This document shows, piece after piece, positions 47,083-56,126 of a DNA stretch of 64,000 nt. A model generated the notes under the pieces. It saw only the letters and a program-made list of their open reading frames with translations, had not been told where the DNA came from and did not search any database. The stretch comes from Rhizobium album (lineage in GTDB: Bacteria; Pseudomonadota; Alphaproteobacteria; Rhizobiales; Rhizobiaceae): assembly GCF_003122325.1 (NCBI RefSeq), contig NZ_QFBC01000004.1, positions 248,001 to 312,000 of the forward strand, in the 5' to 3' direction. The position numbers and the translations under genes were made by a program. Position 1 is the stretch's first letter; the number at the start of each line of letters is the position of its first letter.

Positions 47083-48174
47083 TTGCGCGGCGCGTTGATC
47101 GACCGGCGCGATTTCGTCAGGGCGGCGGGGCTGGCCTTCCTGGCCGGACTGTCGCCCCGGGCGGCGTTTGCGCTCGGCCGCAGCGACGCCGTCTTCGCCT
47201 CCGCCTATCGCGGCGCCGACGGCGGATACGGCATCGCGACGCTGACCGAGCGCGGCGAGATCGTCGACCGGTTCGACCTGCCCGCCCGCGCCCACGGCAT
47301 GGCCTTCAGCCCGGCGACCGGCCGCACCGTCGCTTTTGCCCGCCGGCCCGGCACCTTCGCCATGGTCCTGGACCTCTCCGGCCGTTCGGAACCCGTCATC
47401 CTGTCGGCGCCGGAGGGGCGGCATTATTTCGGCCACGGCTGCTTCTCGCCGGACGGCCGGCTGCTCTATGCCAGCGAGAACGATTTCGAGGCCAACGGCG
47501 GCATGATCGGCATCTACGATGCGACGGCCGGCTTTGCCCGCGCCGGCGAATATTCCGCCTTCGGCATCGGCACGCACGACCTGACGATCTCCGACGACGG
47601 CCGCATGCTGATCGCCGCCAACGGCGGCATCGAGACCCATCCGGATTTCGGCCGCACCAAACTCAACCTCGACCACATGGAGCCGTCGCTGGCCCTGATC
47701 GACGCGTCGAGCGGCGCGCTGATCGAACGGCATGGCCTGCCGCCGTCCCTCAGGCAACTTTCCACCCGGCACGTCGATGTCGCTGCCGGCGGCCGCGTCT
47801 GGTTCGCCTGCCAGTACGAGGGTCCGCGCAACGACCTGCCGCCGCTGGTCGGCCATTTTGCCAAAGGCGAGGACCTCGCTTTCGTCCCGCTTCCGGAGGA
47901 CGTGACCATCGGGCTCGGCAATTATGTCGGCGCCATCGCCGTCAACCGCCAAGACGGGCTGGTGGGCATCACCTCGCCGGTCGGCGGCGGCATGGCGGTG
48001 ACCATCGATGCCGGAAGCGGCAAGGTCACGCAAAGCCGCGTCCTTGCCGATGCCGCCGGCGTGGCGCCGGCCGCAAACGGCTTTGCCGTCTCCTCCTATC
48101 GTGGCGACTTTCAGGACCGCCACAGCCCTGTCGCCTGGGACCAGCACATCGTCCGGCTGGCGGCGCGAGGCTGA
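47083..48174 (+). CDS. DUF1513 beta-propeller-type protein with Tat-like signal
   Basis: This 363-aa protein begins with DRRDFVRAAGLAFLAGLS (RR-containing, Tat-like signal) and continues with propeller-like repeats: AHGMAFSPATGRTVAFARRP, FGHGCFSPDGRLLYASENDF and THDLTISDDGRMLIAANGG. DUF1513 proteins sit with imelysins in many proteobacteria. The start is a TTG at 47083 with GGAG about 9 nt upstream; a TTG at 47095 is possible. It ends the operon, 4 bp after the second imelysin. Confidence 0.85.
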   Translation: MRGALIDRRDFVRAAGLAFLAGLSPRAAFALGRSDAVFASAYRGADGGYGIATLTERGEIVDRFDLPARAHGMAFSPATGRTVAFARRPGTFAMVLDLSGRSEPVILSAPEGRHYFGHGCFSPDGRLLYASENDFEANGGMIGIYDATAGFARAGEYSAFGIGTHDLTISDDGRMLIAANGGIETHPDFGRTKLNLDHMEPSLALIDASSGALIERHGLPPSLRQLSTRHVDVAAGGRVWFACQYEGPRNDLPPLVGHFAKGEDLAFVPLPEDVTIGLGNYVGAIAVNRQDGLVGITSPVGGGMAVTIDAGSGKVTQSRVLADAAGVAPAANGFAVSSYRGDFQDRHSPVAWDQHIVRLAARG

Positions 48175-48181
48175 CCGGGGG

Positions 48182-48730
48182 TCAGGCGATCTCCAGCCCG
48201 AACTGCCCGGCCAGGTCGTCCCAGGCGTAACCGACCTGGCCCAGTGTGACCCCGCCGATGGTCACCGCCGCGCGGCCGACCGGCACGGCACCCAGCCGCG
48301 AATAGAACCGCCGGTTGGGATTGTCGGCCAGCACCCAGACCAGCATGGACCGGCGATCGCGCTGGACCGCATCGTAAGCGGCGGCCCGCACCAGCCCCTG
48401 GCCGATGCCGAACCCCTGGAAGGCGTCGAGCACATAGAGCGAATAAAGCTCGGCCCGATAGGGCATGCGCGGCACACGCGACGGGCCGCTGTTGGCAATG
48501 CCGACGATGCGGTCGTCTTTTCTCTGCGCGGCAACGAGATAACTTGCTTCCGGCGCCAGCATTCGCCGGCGATGCCGCTCGATCTGCTCCCCGACCGTCA
48601 TGGCATCGAGAAACGCGCCCGGCAGCATGTCACCGAAGGTGGAACGCCAGGTGGCGACCAGCACTTCGGCAATGCCTTGAAGATCGGCTGCCCGGCCCTT
48701 GCGGATCTCGATATCGGCCCTGTTGCTCAT
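48182..48730 (-). CDS. GNAT-family N-acetyltransferase
   Basis: This 182-aa single-domain GNAT has IEIRKGRAADLQGIAEVLVA at the start and acetyl-CoA-binding SLYVLDAFQGFGIGQGLVRAA with ADNPNRRFYSRLGA. The substrate is unknown. The ATG at 48730 is taken; 12 more codons to a TTG at 48766 are possible. It converges on the DUF1513 gene and is divergent from tspO. Confidence 0.87.
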   Translation of the reverse strand: MSNRADIEIRKGRAADLQGIAEVLVATWRSTFGDMLPGAFLDAMTVGEQIERHRRRMLAPEASYLVAAQRKDDRIVGIANSGPSRVPRMPYRAELYSLYVLDAFQGFGIGQGLVRAAAYDAVQRDRRSMLVWVLADNPNRRFYSRLGAVPVGRAAVTIGGVTLGQVGYAWDDLAGQFGLEIA

Positions 48731-48784
48731 GGCGGAAAGTAGAACATATTTTTGTGCCGGCCCCAAGCGTTACGGCGCTGGAAT

Positions 48785-48800
48785 GCGCGGCGTGCCGCGC
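48785..48800. promoter_or_regulatory. GC palindrome in the tspO leader
   Basis: GCGCGGC-GT-GCCGCGC is a perfect 7-bp dyad with a 2-nt spacer, 14 bp upstream of the tspO ATG, close enough to affect translation initiation or to serve as an operator. Confidence 0.4.
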
Positions 48801-48813
48801 TAGATAGAAGCGC

Positions 48814-49266
48814 ATGAAAACGACAACGATCCATGCCCTCTTCATCGCCGCAGCCCTCGGCGGCGGCCTCGCCATCGGTTACCTTTTCCTCCCCGGCGAA
48901 TGGTACCAGTCGCTGGTCAAACCGTTTTTCACGCCGCCGAATTGGCTGTTCGCACCGGCCTGGTCGATCCTCTACGTGCTGATCGGCATTGCCGGCGCCC
49001 GCACGTTCATTCGCGAAAGGGCCTCGCCGCCGATGGCGCTGTGGGTATCGCAGATGGTCCTGAACTTCCTCTGGTCGCCGGTTTTCTTCGGTGCCCAGCG
49101 GCCGGCGCTGGGCCTCGGCATCATCATCCTGCTGCTTTTGTCCATCCTTCTGTTCATCATCCGCCGCTGGCGCCTCGACCGGGTTTCGGCGCTGCTTTTC
49201 GTGCCTTATGCGCTGTGGGTAAGTTTTGCGACACTCCTGAACGCGTCGATCGTTTATTTGAACTGA
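48814..49266 (+). CDS. tspO: TspO/MBR family membrane protein
   Basis: This 150-aa protein has five hydrophobic segments and the signatures KPFFTPPNWLFAPAWSILYV and LNFLWSPVFFGAQRPALG of TspO, the tryptophan-rich sensory/translocator family that binds porphyrins and heme precursors. The Shine-Dalgarno is weak (AGAAG). Confidence 0.94.
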   Translation: MKTTTIHALFIAAALGGGLAIGYLFLPGEWYQSLVKPFFTPPNWLFAPAWSILYVLIGIAGARTFIRERASPPMALWVSQMVLNFLWSPVFFGAQRPALGLGIIILLLLSILLFIIRRWRLDRVSALLFVPYALWVSFATLLNASIVYLN

Positions 49267-49338
49267 TTTCACAATTCGACCGCTTGTCCTGACACCGGCC
49301 GCATGCCAATTTCGCAACTGCGAAGGGGGCGGGGCTCA

Positions 49339-49779
49339 GTGATTCACGGCGATTTTCAACAGCGGATACGCAACAGTTTTGCGCGGCAACGCGCCATGGA
49401 AACGATCGGCGCGGAGCTGACCCGCGTCGAGCACGGCTCCGTGGAGATCGAGCTGAATTTCGATCCGAAACTGACGCAGCAGCATGGTTTCCTGCATGCC
49501 GGGGTGATCTCCGCCGCGCTCGATTCCGCCTGCGGTTACGCCGCCTACAGCGTCATCGATCCGGATGCCTCGATCCTGACGATCGAATTCAAGGTCAACC
49601 TCATGTCGCCGGGCCGCGGGGAACGGTTCCTGTTTCGCGGCGACGTCACCAAACCCGGCTCGACCATCATCGTCGCCGATGGCCGAGCTTATGCGATCAG
49701 CGACGGACCGGCCAAATTGATCGCCTCGATGACCGGAACGATGATGGTCATCCGCGGGCGCGAAGGGATAACGGGATGA
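49339..49779 (+). CDS. PaaI-type hotdog thioesterase
   Basis: This protein has the hotdog fold signature HGFLHAGVISAALDSACGYA and IEFKVNLMSPGRG. It is predicted to hydrolyse acyl-CoA esters; the substrate is unknown. The GTG at 49339, after AAGGGGGCGGGG, gives 146 aa beginning near the usual family N-terminus (IHGDFQQRIRNSFARQ). An ATG at 49303 would add 12 residues. It overlaps mtnN by 4 bp. Confidence 0.87.
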   Translation: MIHGDFQQRIRNSFARQRAMETIGAELTRVEHGSVEIELNFDPKLTQQHGFLHAGVISAALDSACGYAAYSVIDPDASILTIEFKVNLMSPGRGERFLFRGDVTKPGSTIIVADGRAYAISDGPAKLIASMTGTMMVIRGREGITG

Positions 49780-50414
49780 AGTTCGAACTGAAGGAAGTGT
49801 CGGGGAAATCGATCCTGTTCGTCATGGCGGCGAATGCGGAATACGGGCCGTTCCTCAAGTCGCGCGTTTCACCGCTGATGACCGGCGTCGGTCCGGTGGA
49901 AGCGGCGATCATGCTGACCAAGGCGCTCTCGGCGCTGGAGGCCAGCGACGACCTGCCGAACCTGGTGGTGTCGCTCGGTTCGGCCGGTTCGCCGAAGCTG
50001 GCGCAGACCGAGGTCTACCAGGTGACGTCGGTCTCCTACCGCGACATGGACGCCTCGCCGCTCGGTTTCGAGCGCGGCCAGACGCCGTTTCTCGACTTGC
50101 CGCCGGTCTTGGAAATGCCGCTGCGCATCCCCGGCATTCCGGAGGCGACGCTTTCTACCGGCGCCGACATCGTGTCGGGCGCCACCTATGAGGCGATCAC
50201 GGCCGACATGGTCGATATGGAAACCTATGCGGTGCTGCGCGCCTGCCAGCTCTACAAGCTGCCGCTGATCGGCCTGCGCGGCATTTCCGACGGCAGGCAA
50301 GAGCTCAGCCACATCGGCAACTGGACGGAATACCTGCATATCGTCGACCGCAAGCTCTCCTACGCCGTCGACAGCCTGTTTACCGCGCTGGAAGACGGCG
50401 TTTTCTGGTTCTGA
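49776..50414 (+). CDS. mtnN: 5'-Methylthioadenosine/S-adenosylhomocysteine nucleosidase
   Basis: This 212-aa phosphorylase-superfamily enzyme removes adenine from MTA and SAH. FVMAANAEYGPFL and LMTGVGPVEAAI form the N-terminal sugar/phosphate-site region; VDMETYAVLRAC holds the ribose-binding Met-Glu; GLRGISDG holds the catalytic Asp. It is coupled to the thioesterase (ATGA overlap) and followed by a terminator-like hairpin. Confidence 0.88.
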   Translation: MKFELKEVSGKSILFVMAANAEYGPFLKSRVSPLMTGVGPVEAAIMLTKALSALEASDDLPNLVVSLGSAGSPKLAQTEVYQVTSVSYRDMDASPLGFERGQTPFLDLPPVLEMPLRIPGIPEATLSTGADIVSGATYEAITADMVDMETYAVLRACQLYKLPLIGLRGISDGRQELSHIGNWTEYLHIVDRKLSYAVDSLFTALEDGVFWF

Positions 50415-50464
50415 GCAATTCCGGCAAAATGCGGTGCGGATTTGCGTTCGGAAGGGCGTGAAAC

Positions 50465-50487
50465 AAGCGGCAGACCACCGCTTTTTC
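50465..50487 (+). terminator. Terminator-like hairpin after mtnN
   Basis: AAGCGG (50465-50470) and CCGCTT (50478-50483) form a 6-bp stem with a 7-nt loop followed by TTTC, 50 bp after the mtnN stop and before guaA. The stem is modest and the T-run short. Confidence 0.5.
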
Positions 50488-50557
50488 GGCACAATCAGGA
50501 CAATATAAATCCGTTCCGGCAATTGCATGCCGTGGTACTTTTCTTTAAAGGCTCGCC

Positions 50558-52120
50558 ATGACCCAGACAGCACCGTCCGACACCGTCCTCATCATCGATT
50601 TTGGCAGCCAGGTCACGCAGCTCATCGCCCGGCGCGTGCGCGAAACCGGCGTTTATTGCGAAATCGTGCCGTTCCAATCCGCCGAAGAAGGTTTTGCCCG
50701 GCTGAAGCCGAAGGCGATCATCCTGTCCGGCGGACCGGCCTCGACGGTCGATGAAGGGTCGCCGCGGGCGCCGCAGGCGATCTTCGACAGCGGCCTGCCG
50801 ATTTTCGGCATCTGCTACGGCCAGCAGACCATGTGCATGCAGCTCGGCGGCAAGGTGGAAAGCGGCCATCACCGCGAATTCGGCCGTGCCTTCCTCGAAG
50901 TCGAGAAGGATTGCGCCCTGTTCGACGGCGTCTGGTCGCTCGGCTCGCGTCACCAGGTGTGGATGAGCCACGGCGACCGCGTCACGGCGCTGCCGGAAGG
51001 TTTCGAGGTCGTCGCGACCTCCGCCAACGCACCTTATGCCTTCATCGCCAACGAGGCGAAGAAATATTACGCCGTGCAGTTCCACCCGGAAGTGGTGCAC
51101 ACGCCCGACGGCGCCAAGCTGATCGCCAACTTCGTCCATAACATCGCCGGCCTGAAAGGCGACTGGACGATGTCGGCCTATCGTGCCCGCGCCGTCGAAG
51201 CGATCCGCAACCAGGTCGGCAACAAGCGCGTCATTTGCGCCCTGTCCGGCGGCGTCGACAGTTCCGTCGCCGCCCTCCTGATCCATGAGGCGGTTGGCGA
51301 GCAGCTGACCTGCATCCTCGTCGATCACGGCCTGATGCGCAAGAACGAGGCGGCCGATGTCGTCGCCATGTTCCGCGAGCACTACAATCTGCACCTGCTG
51401 CATGTCGATGCGTCCGACCGCTTCATTTCGGCGCTGGAAGGCGAGAGCGATCCCGAAACCAAACGCAAGACCATCGGCCGGCTGTTCATCGAGGTGTTCG
51501 AGGAAGAAGCCAAGAAGCTCGGCGGCGCCGAATTCCTGGCGCAGGGCACGCTGTATCCCGACGTCATCGAAAGCGTCTCCTTCACCGGCGGCCCTTCGGT
51601 TACCATCAAGAGCCACCACAATGTCGGCGGCCTGCCGGATCGCATGAACATGCAGCTGGTCGAACCGCTGCGCGAACTGTTCAAGGACGAGGTGCGCGTG
51701 CTCGGCCGCGAACTCGGCCTGCCCGACAGCTTCATCGGCCGCCATCCCTTCCCGGGTCCCGGCCTCGCCATCCGCTGCCCCGGCGGCATCACCCGCGAGA
51801 AGCTGGAGATCCTGCGCGAGGCGGATGCGATCTATCTCGACGAAATCCGCAAGGCCGGCCTCTACGACGCCATCTGGCAGGCCTTCGCCGTGCTCCTGCC
51901 GGTGCAGACCGTCGGCGTCATGGGCGACGGCCGCACCTACGAATTCGTCTGCGCCCTCCGCGCCGTTACTTCGGTCGACGGCATGACAGCGGATTTCTAT
52001 CACTACGACATGGAATTCCTCGGCCGCGCCGCCACCCGCATCATCAACGAAGTGCGCGGCATCAACCGCGTCGTCTATGACGTGACGTCCAAGCCACCGG
52101 GCACCATCGAGTGGGAATGA
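50558..52120 (+). CDS. guaA: GMP synthase (glutamine-hydrolysing)
   Basis: This 520-aa enzyme converts XMP to GMP. The N-terminal class I amidotransferase domain has the nucleophile in [16 protein letters not shown] and the His-x-Glu of [10 protein letters not shown]; the ATP-pyrophosphatase P-loop is [15 protein letters not shown]; the C-terminal dimerisation domain ends [10 protein letters not shown]. Length and ends match the family. It converges on the DUF922 gene. Confidence 0.98.
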   Translation: MTQTAPSDTVLIIDFGSQVTQLIARRVRETGVYCEIVPFQSAEEGFARLKPKAIILSGGPASTVDEGSPRAPQAIFDSGLPIFGICYGQQTMCMQLGGKVESGHHREFGRAFLEVEKDCALFDGVWSLGSRHQVWMSHGDRVTALPEGFEVVATSANAPYAFIANEAKKYYAVQFHPEVVHTPDGAKLIANFVHNIAGLKGDWTMSAYRARAVEAIRNQVGNKRVICALSGGVDSSVAALLIHEAVGEQLTCILVDHGLMRKNEAADVVAMFREHYNLHLLHVDASDRFISALEGESDPETKRKTIGRLFIEVFEEEAKKLGGAEFLAQGTLYPDVIESVSFTGGPSVTIKSHHNVGGLPDRMNMQLVEPLRELFKDEVRVLGRELGLPDSFIGRHPFPGPGLAIRCPGGITREKLEILREADAIYLDEIRKAGLYDAIWQAFAVLLPVQTVGVMGDGRTYEFVCALRAVTSVDGMTADFYHYDMEFLGRAATRIINEVRGINRVVYDVTSKPPGTIEWE

Positions 52121-52141
52121 CCGGTCTTCCCGGCAGCGCCG

Positions 52142-52735
52142 TCAGTCGTTGACGAGTTGCAGGATAAGGTTGTGGACGTTGCCGCCGGGGCTGAGTTCGA
52201 CGCGGTCGAAATCGCGGCCCTCCTGGCGCTGGGCCTGGGAAAGCCCGCCGAGCCGCGTATTCATCTCCGCCTTGATCTTGCGGCAGCCCGGATCGTCGGG
52301 AACGGTCAGCCCGACGGTGGCGGCCTCGATCTTGCGCACCATCGCCTTGATCGTCTCGCCGTGGACGCGCTCATGCGCGGCGACGCCGTCTATGAAGATC
52401 TCCCATCTTTGGCGCAGTCCCTCCGGCAGGCTGCCGGCCGGCTTCGGCAGCGTATAGGTGATGATCAGCTTCGGCCGCGCCGTGGCGAGCACGCAGGCAT
52501 TGTCGCGCGTTTCATATTTCCGCGTCCAAGTCAGCTTGAAGGTGGTGTGGGCGATGACCCGCCCGCCGACGCCGACATTCGGGCCGCGTTCGCCGATCGA
52601 TTGATAAAGTGTGGCGCCGGATTGCCCCGATATCGAATAGGTCTTCACCTGTTCCACCGCCTGCCATTCGGCCAGCGCGGCGTTCGGCAACACCATCAGA
52701 AAAGGCACGAGCAGACCATAGCGGTTTATTTTCAC
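52142..52735 (-). CDS. DUF922 family secreted Zn-protease-like protein
   Basis: This 197-aa protein has a signal peptide (about residues 1-22, ending ALA) and the DUF922 core with AAHERVHGE, an HExxH-type metalloprotease motif (HERVH). Enzyme activity in this family is predicted, not established. It is divergent from thpR, and the LexA-type box lies between the two genes. Confidence 0.88.
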   Translation of the reverse strand: MKINRYGLLVPFLMVLPNAALAEWQAVEQVKTYSISGQSGATLYQSIGERGPNVGVGGRVIAHTTFKLTWTRKYETRDNACVLATARPKLIITYTLPKPAGSLPEGLRQRWEIFIDGVAAHERVHGETIKAMVRKIEAATVGLTVPDDPGCRKIKAEMNTRLGGLSQAQRQEGRDFDRVELSPGGNVHNLILQLVND

Positions 52736-52827
52736 GGGAACCCTCGGGACATCGTCAAGATCGCGGCGAACCTAAAGGGCGAACGGCCGTCTTTCAATCG
52801 AGGCGGCGAGGTATTTCACACACACAT

Positions 52828-52842
52828 GTTCACTTTTTGTTC
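52828..52842. promoter_or_regulatory. LexA (SOS) box, alphaproteobacterial type
   Basis: GTTC-ACTTTTT-GTTC is a perfect match to the alphaproteobacterial LexA consensus GTTC-N7-GTTC. It lies immediately upstream of the likely -35 hexamer of thpR and 58 bp from its ATG, and 93 bp from the divergent DUF922 start. Confidence 0.75.
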
Positions 52843-52870
52843 TTTACACATGTCGGACCGCCGCTATGCT
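52843..52870 (+). promoter_or_regulatory. Likely sigma-70-type promoter of thpR
   Basis: TTTACA (52843-52848) and TATGCT (52865-52870) are separated by 16 bp and lie directly after the LexA box; the start codon follows 30 bp later. LexA bound here would block RNA polymerase. Confidence 0.55.
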
Positions 52871-52899
52871 GGGCCCCTTTCCCAGGAAGGTCACGCGTC

Positions 52900-53559
52900 A
52901 TGCCCAGAAAATCCAGCCGCCGATCCGCCACCGGACAGCAGGAGATGCTTTTGCCGGGTGTCGGCGAGCGGAAGCCGCCGCCGCACCTGCCGGAAAAAAC
53001 CGCTCCGCAACGGATCTTCGTTGCCCTGATGCCGGGCATGCAGGCTGCCGCCAAGGCTTGCTCCGTCGCCGAAAATATCAGCCATGAGCAACGATTGGCG
53101 GCCAGTCTGCGACCGCCGCGCATTCTCCATGTGACCCTCTGCTTCATCGGTGATTACCTGAAGACGCCGCATCCGGTACTCTTTGGAGCCAGCGAGGCCC
53201 TGTCCAGACTTGTTGCCCCGGATTTCGAGGCCAGGCTGGACCATGCCGTCGATTTTCGTGTCAGGAACGGGCAGAGAGCATTGGTGCTGTGCAGCAGCCA
53301 ATCCAACGATGCCTTGTCGTTTTTGCAGCAACAGGTGGTCGAGGTGCTTTCGGAAGCCGGTGTGATTTCCTCGAAGCCCGGCGGCTTCACGCCTCACATG
53401 ACGTTGTTTTATCACCAGCGGCAGACGCCGATCGAGACCCGGTGGCTGGACGAACCGATCGTCTGGGGAGCCGGTGGCTTTCGCCTGATCGAAAGTTTTT
53501 ATGGCCAGACGCGGTATGTCAATCACGGTGACTGGCCGCTGTCGCTGGACCATGGCTGA
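52900..53559 (+). CDS. thpR: RNA 2',3'-cyclic phosphodiesterase (2H family)
   Basis: This 219-aa protein has the two HxTx motifs of 2H phosphoesterases, HVTL (His77) and HMTL (His166), each followed by a typical strand. ThpR/LigT enzymes open 2',3'-cyclic phosphates on RNA ends. About 35 residues precede the family core (APQRIFVALMPG), a modest N-terminal extension that is basic and Ser-rich. The ATG at 52900 has AGGAAGG 9 nt upstream. A LexA box in its promoter suggests SOS induction. Confidence 0.9.
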   Translation: MPRKSSRRSATGQQEMLLPGVGERKPPPHLPEKTAPQRIFVALMPGMQAAAKACSVAENISHEQRLAASLRPPRILHVTLCFIGDYLKTPHPVLFGASEALSRLVAPDFEARLDHAVDFRVRNGQRALVLCSSQSNDALSFLQQQVVEVLSEAGVISSKPGGFTPHMTLFYHQRQTPIETRWLDEPIVWGAGGFRLIESFYGQTRYVNHGDWPLSLDHG

Positions 53560-53631
53560 CACCGAAAGGCAGGCCGGAGAGTTGGCGTGACGTTCGGCGG
53601 CAGTTCTGCCGCCGAACCTTGCTCCCCGAAT

Positions 53632-54582
53632 TTATACGCCGGCCTTGTCGAGCAGGGCAATCGCGTCTGCCGAGAGCGTGAGGCTGGCCGCCTTCACCAG
53701 GCTTTCGAGTTGCGGCAGGCTGGTGGCGCTGGCGATCGGCGCGGTCACCACCGGCTTGGCCATCAGCCAGGCGAGGGCGATTTCCGCGTGTTTCGCGCCG
53801 GTTTCGGCCGCCACCTGATCCAGGGCCGCCAGGATGCGCTGGCCCTTGTCGTCGAGATATTTCTCGACGTCGCTGCCGCGCGCCTTGCCCGCCGTGTCGT
53901 CCTTCGTGCGGTATTTGCCGCTGAGGAAGCCGGAAGCCAGGCTGAAATAGGTGATGACGCCGATCTCTTCCGCGCGGCAGAGGTCGGCCAGCGCGCCCTC
54001 GAAGCCGGCACGGTCGTAGAGATTGTATTCCGGCTGCAGCACGTCGTAGCGCGCCAGGCCGTTTTTCGCGGCCGCATCGAGTGACGCCTGCAACTGCGCG
54101 GCATCGAGGTTGGAGCCGCCGATAGCGCGGATCTTGCCCTGTTCCTTCAGTTTCGTATGGGCGGCCAGCGTTTCTTCGTAGGGAACCGAGGCATCCGGCC
54201 AGTGCGACAAATAGAGGTCGATGTAATCCGTCTGCAGACGCTTCAGCGAATCCTCGACGGCCTGCACGATCCATTTCTGCGACAGGCCCTTGCGGCCCTC
54301 GCCGAGATCGGAGCCGACCTTGGTGACGATGATCGCCTTGTCGCGCGACACCGCGCCGCTCTTCAGCCACTTGCCGATGAGCGTTTCCGACTCGCCGCCC
54401 TTGTTGCCCGGTGCCCAGGACGAATAGACATCCGCGGTGTCGACGGTGTTGAAGCCGGCGTCGAAGAAGCCGGAAAGCAGGTCGAAAGACGTCTTTTCGT
54501 CGGCCGTCCAGCCGAAAACATTGCCGCCGAACACCAGCGGGGCGATCTTGACGCCGGTTCGCCCAAGGGGACGCAATTCCAT
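53632..54582 (-). CDS. Aldo-keto reductase
   Basis: This 316-aa (beta/alpha)8 NADPH-dependent reductase has FDAGFNTVDTADVYSSWAPG (catalytic Asp/Tyr), IIVTKVGSDLGEG (Lys) and YIDLYLSHWPD (His); the cofactor end includes ATSLPQLESLVKAA. Substrate is unknown. It is divergent from the Gfo/Idh/MocA gene with a 221-bp spacer. Confidence 0.93.
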   Translation of the reverse strand: MELRPLGRTGVKIAPLVFGGNVFGWTADEKTSFDLLSGFFDAGFNTVDTADVYSSWAPGNKGGESETLIGKWLKSGAVSRDKAIIVTKVGSDLGEGRKGLSQKWIVQAVEDSLKRLQTDYIDLYLSHWPDASVPYEETLAAHTKLKEQGKIRAIGGSNLDAAQLQASLDAAAKNGLARYDVLQPEYNLYDRAGFEGALADLCRAEEIGVITYFSLASGFLSGKYRTKDDTAGKARGSDVEKYLDDKGQRILAALDQVAAETGAKHAEIALAWLMAKPVVTAPIASATSLPQLESLVKAASLTLSADAIALLDKAGV

Positions 54583-54803
54583 GATGAAAACTCCAGGATG
54601 ATAACGGACTGAAAGACCCGGCGACGCCGGGCTTCAGCAGACTAGCGGCGCATGTCGCCGAATGCCATTCTCTTTCCTATGAAAGGGGCTTGGCCTGCGA
54701 AAGGGCTTGACCTCTGAAAGCGCCCGGCGATATCCGGCCGCCATTGCATCACCCCCTGCCCCTGCCTATGGTGCGGCCAAAGACCAGCCAGGGAGATGAA
54801 AAC

Positions 54804-55790
54804 ATGCTGCGCTTCGGAATTCTGTCCACCGCCAAGATCGGCCGCGAACTCGTGGTGCCTGCCATCCAGGATGCCGAAAACTGCGTGGTGACCGCCATCG
54901 CCAGCCGCGACCTTGCAAGGGCGCGCGAAATGGCCGACCGGTTTTCCGTGCCGCACGCCTTCGGTTCCTACGAGGAGATGCTGGCCTCCGACGCGATCGA
55001 CGCCGTCTATATTCCGCTGCCGACCTCGCAGCATGTCGAGTGGTCGGTCAAGGCGGCCGATGCCGGCAAGCACGTGCTGGTGGAAAAGCCGCTGGCGCTG
55101 AATGCCGACGAGATCGATGTCCTGATCGAAGCCCGCGACCGCAACAACGTGCTGGTGACCGAAGCCTACATGGTGACCTATGCGCCGGTCTGGCTGAAGG
55201 TGCGAGAGCTGATCAAGGACGGCGCGATCGGCTCGCTCAAACATGTGCAGGGCGCATTTACCTATTTCAACCGCGATCCCGGCAACATGCGCAACGTGCC
55301 GTCGCTCGGCGGCGGCGGCCTGCCCGATATCGGCGTCTACCCGACGATCAGCACCCGCTTCGTCACCGGCAAGGAGCCGAAGCGCATCCAGGCGGTGACC
55401 GAGCGCGACCCGGAATTCGGCACCGACATCTATTCCAGCGTCAAGGCCGATTTCGGTGATTTCGAGCTGACCTTCTACATCTCCACCCAGCTCGCCCATC
55501 GCCAGGTGATGGTGTTCCACGGCACCGAGGGCTACATCGAGGTGAAGTCGCCGTTCAACGCCGACCGCTACGGCGCCGAGGAGATCGAGCTCGCCAACCG
55601 CAACCACAACGAATCCCGCGTTTTCCGCTTCCAGGACAGCCGTCAGTACAAGTGCGAAGCCGAGGCTTTCGCCCGCGCGGCGCGCGGCGAGGACCAGGAA
55701 GTGGTGACGCTCGAAAGCTCCAAGCTGAACCAGAAGGTCATCGACGCCATCTATCGCGCCAGCGAGAAGGACGGCTGGGAGACGGTCTGA
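54804..55790 (+). CDS. Gfo/Idh/MocA-family dehydrogenase
   Basis: This 328-aa NAD(P)-dependent sugar/polyol dehydrogenase-like protein has an N-terminal Rossmann domain ([18 protein letters not shown]), [20 protein letters not shown], the signature [12 protein letters not shown], and a C-terminal substrate domain ([19 protein letters not shown]). The ATG at 54804 has GGGAG upstream; a longer frame starts at 54744. Substrate unknown. Confidence 0.93.
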   Translation: MLRFGILSTAKIGRELVVPAIQDAENCVVTAIASRDLARAREMADRFSVPHAFGSYEEMLASDAIDAVYIPLPTSQHVEWSVKAADAGKHVLVEKPLALNADEIDVLIEARDRNNVLVTEAYMVTYAPVWLKVRELIKDGAIGSLKHVQGAFTYFNRDPGNMRNVPSLGGGGLPDIGVYPTISTRFVTGKEPKRIQAVTERDPEFGTDIYSSVKADFGDFELTFYISTQLAHRQVMVFHGTEGYIEVKSPFNADRYGAEEIELANRNHNESRVFRFQDSRQYKCEAEAFARAARGEDQEVVTLESSKLNQKVIDAIYRASEKDGWETV

Positions 55791-55796
55791 GCCGTC

Positions 55797-56126
55797 TCAA
55801 TCCCGGCTGACGAAGCGGGCGTAACCGAACAGCGCAAAGGCGATGGCGGCCAGCGACGACAGGAGGCGCGCCGTCACCGGCTGTATGTCCGGTGAGCCGA
55901 ACACAAGGGCGGCAAACAGGCCGTAACCGAACAGCGCCGTCGTGAGCAGGAGATAACGCGCTCTCCGGCCCTCGCCGATGACCCACATGACCGCCATGGC
56001 GGCGGCGAGCGCGGCAAGGCCGGCCAGGAACGCCGGGCCGCCGCTTGCCCCATGCAACAGGTGCAGCACCAAAACCTCGAGCAGGAAACCGGCGATCAGG
56101 GCAGCGGTGAAACGGGCAAGGCGCAT
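55797..56126 (-). CDS. Small four-TM membrane protein of unknown function
   Basis: This 109-aa protein is almost entirely hydrophobic, with about four transmembrane segments (residues 5-25, 30-52, 58-78, 85-104) and a basic GEGRRARY loop between the second and third. No family is recognised. Its ATG shares a base with the stop of the EamA/SMR-like gene (TGATG overlap), so it is coupled to the glycosylation-type cluster and may be the second half of a heterodimeric flippase, as in ArnE/ArnF. Confidence 0.72.
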   Translation of the reverse strand: MRLARFTAALIAGFLLEVLVLHLLHGASGGPAFLAGLAALAAAMAVMWVIGEGRRARYLLLTTALFGYGLFAALVFGSPDIQPVTARLLSSLAAIAFALFGYARFVSRD

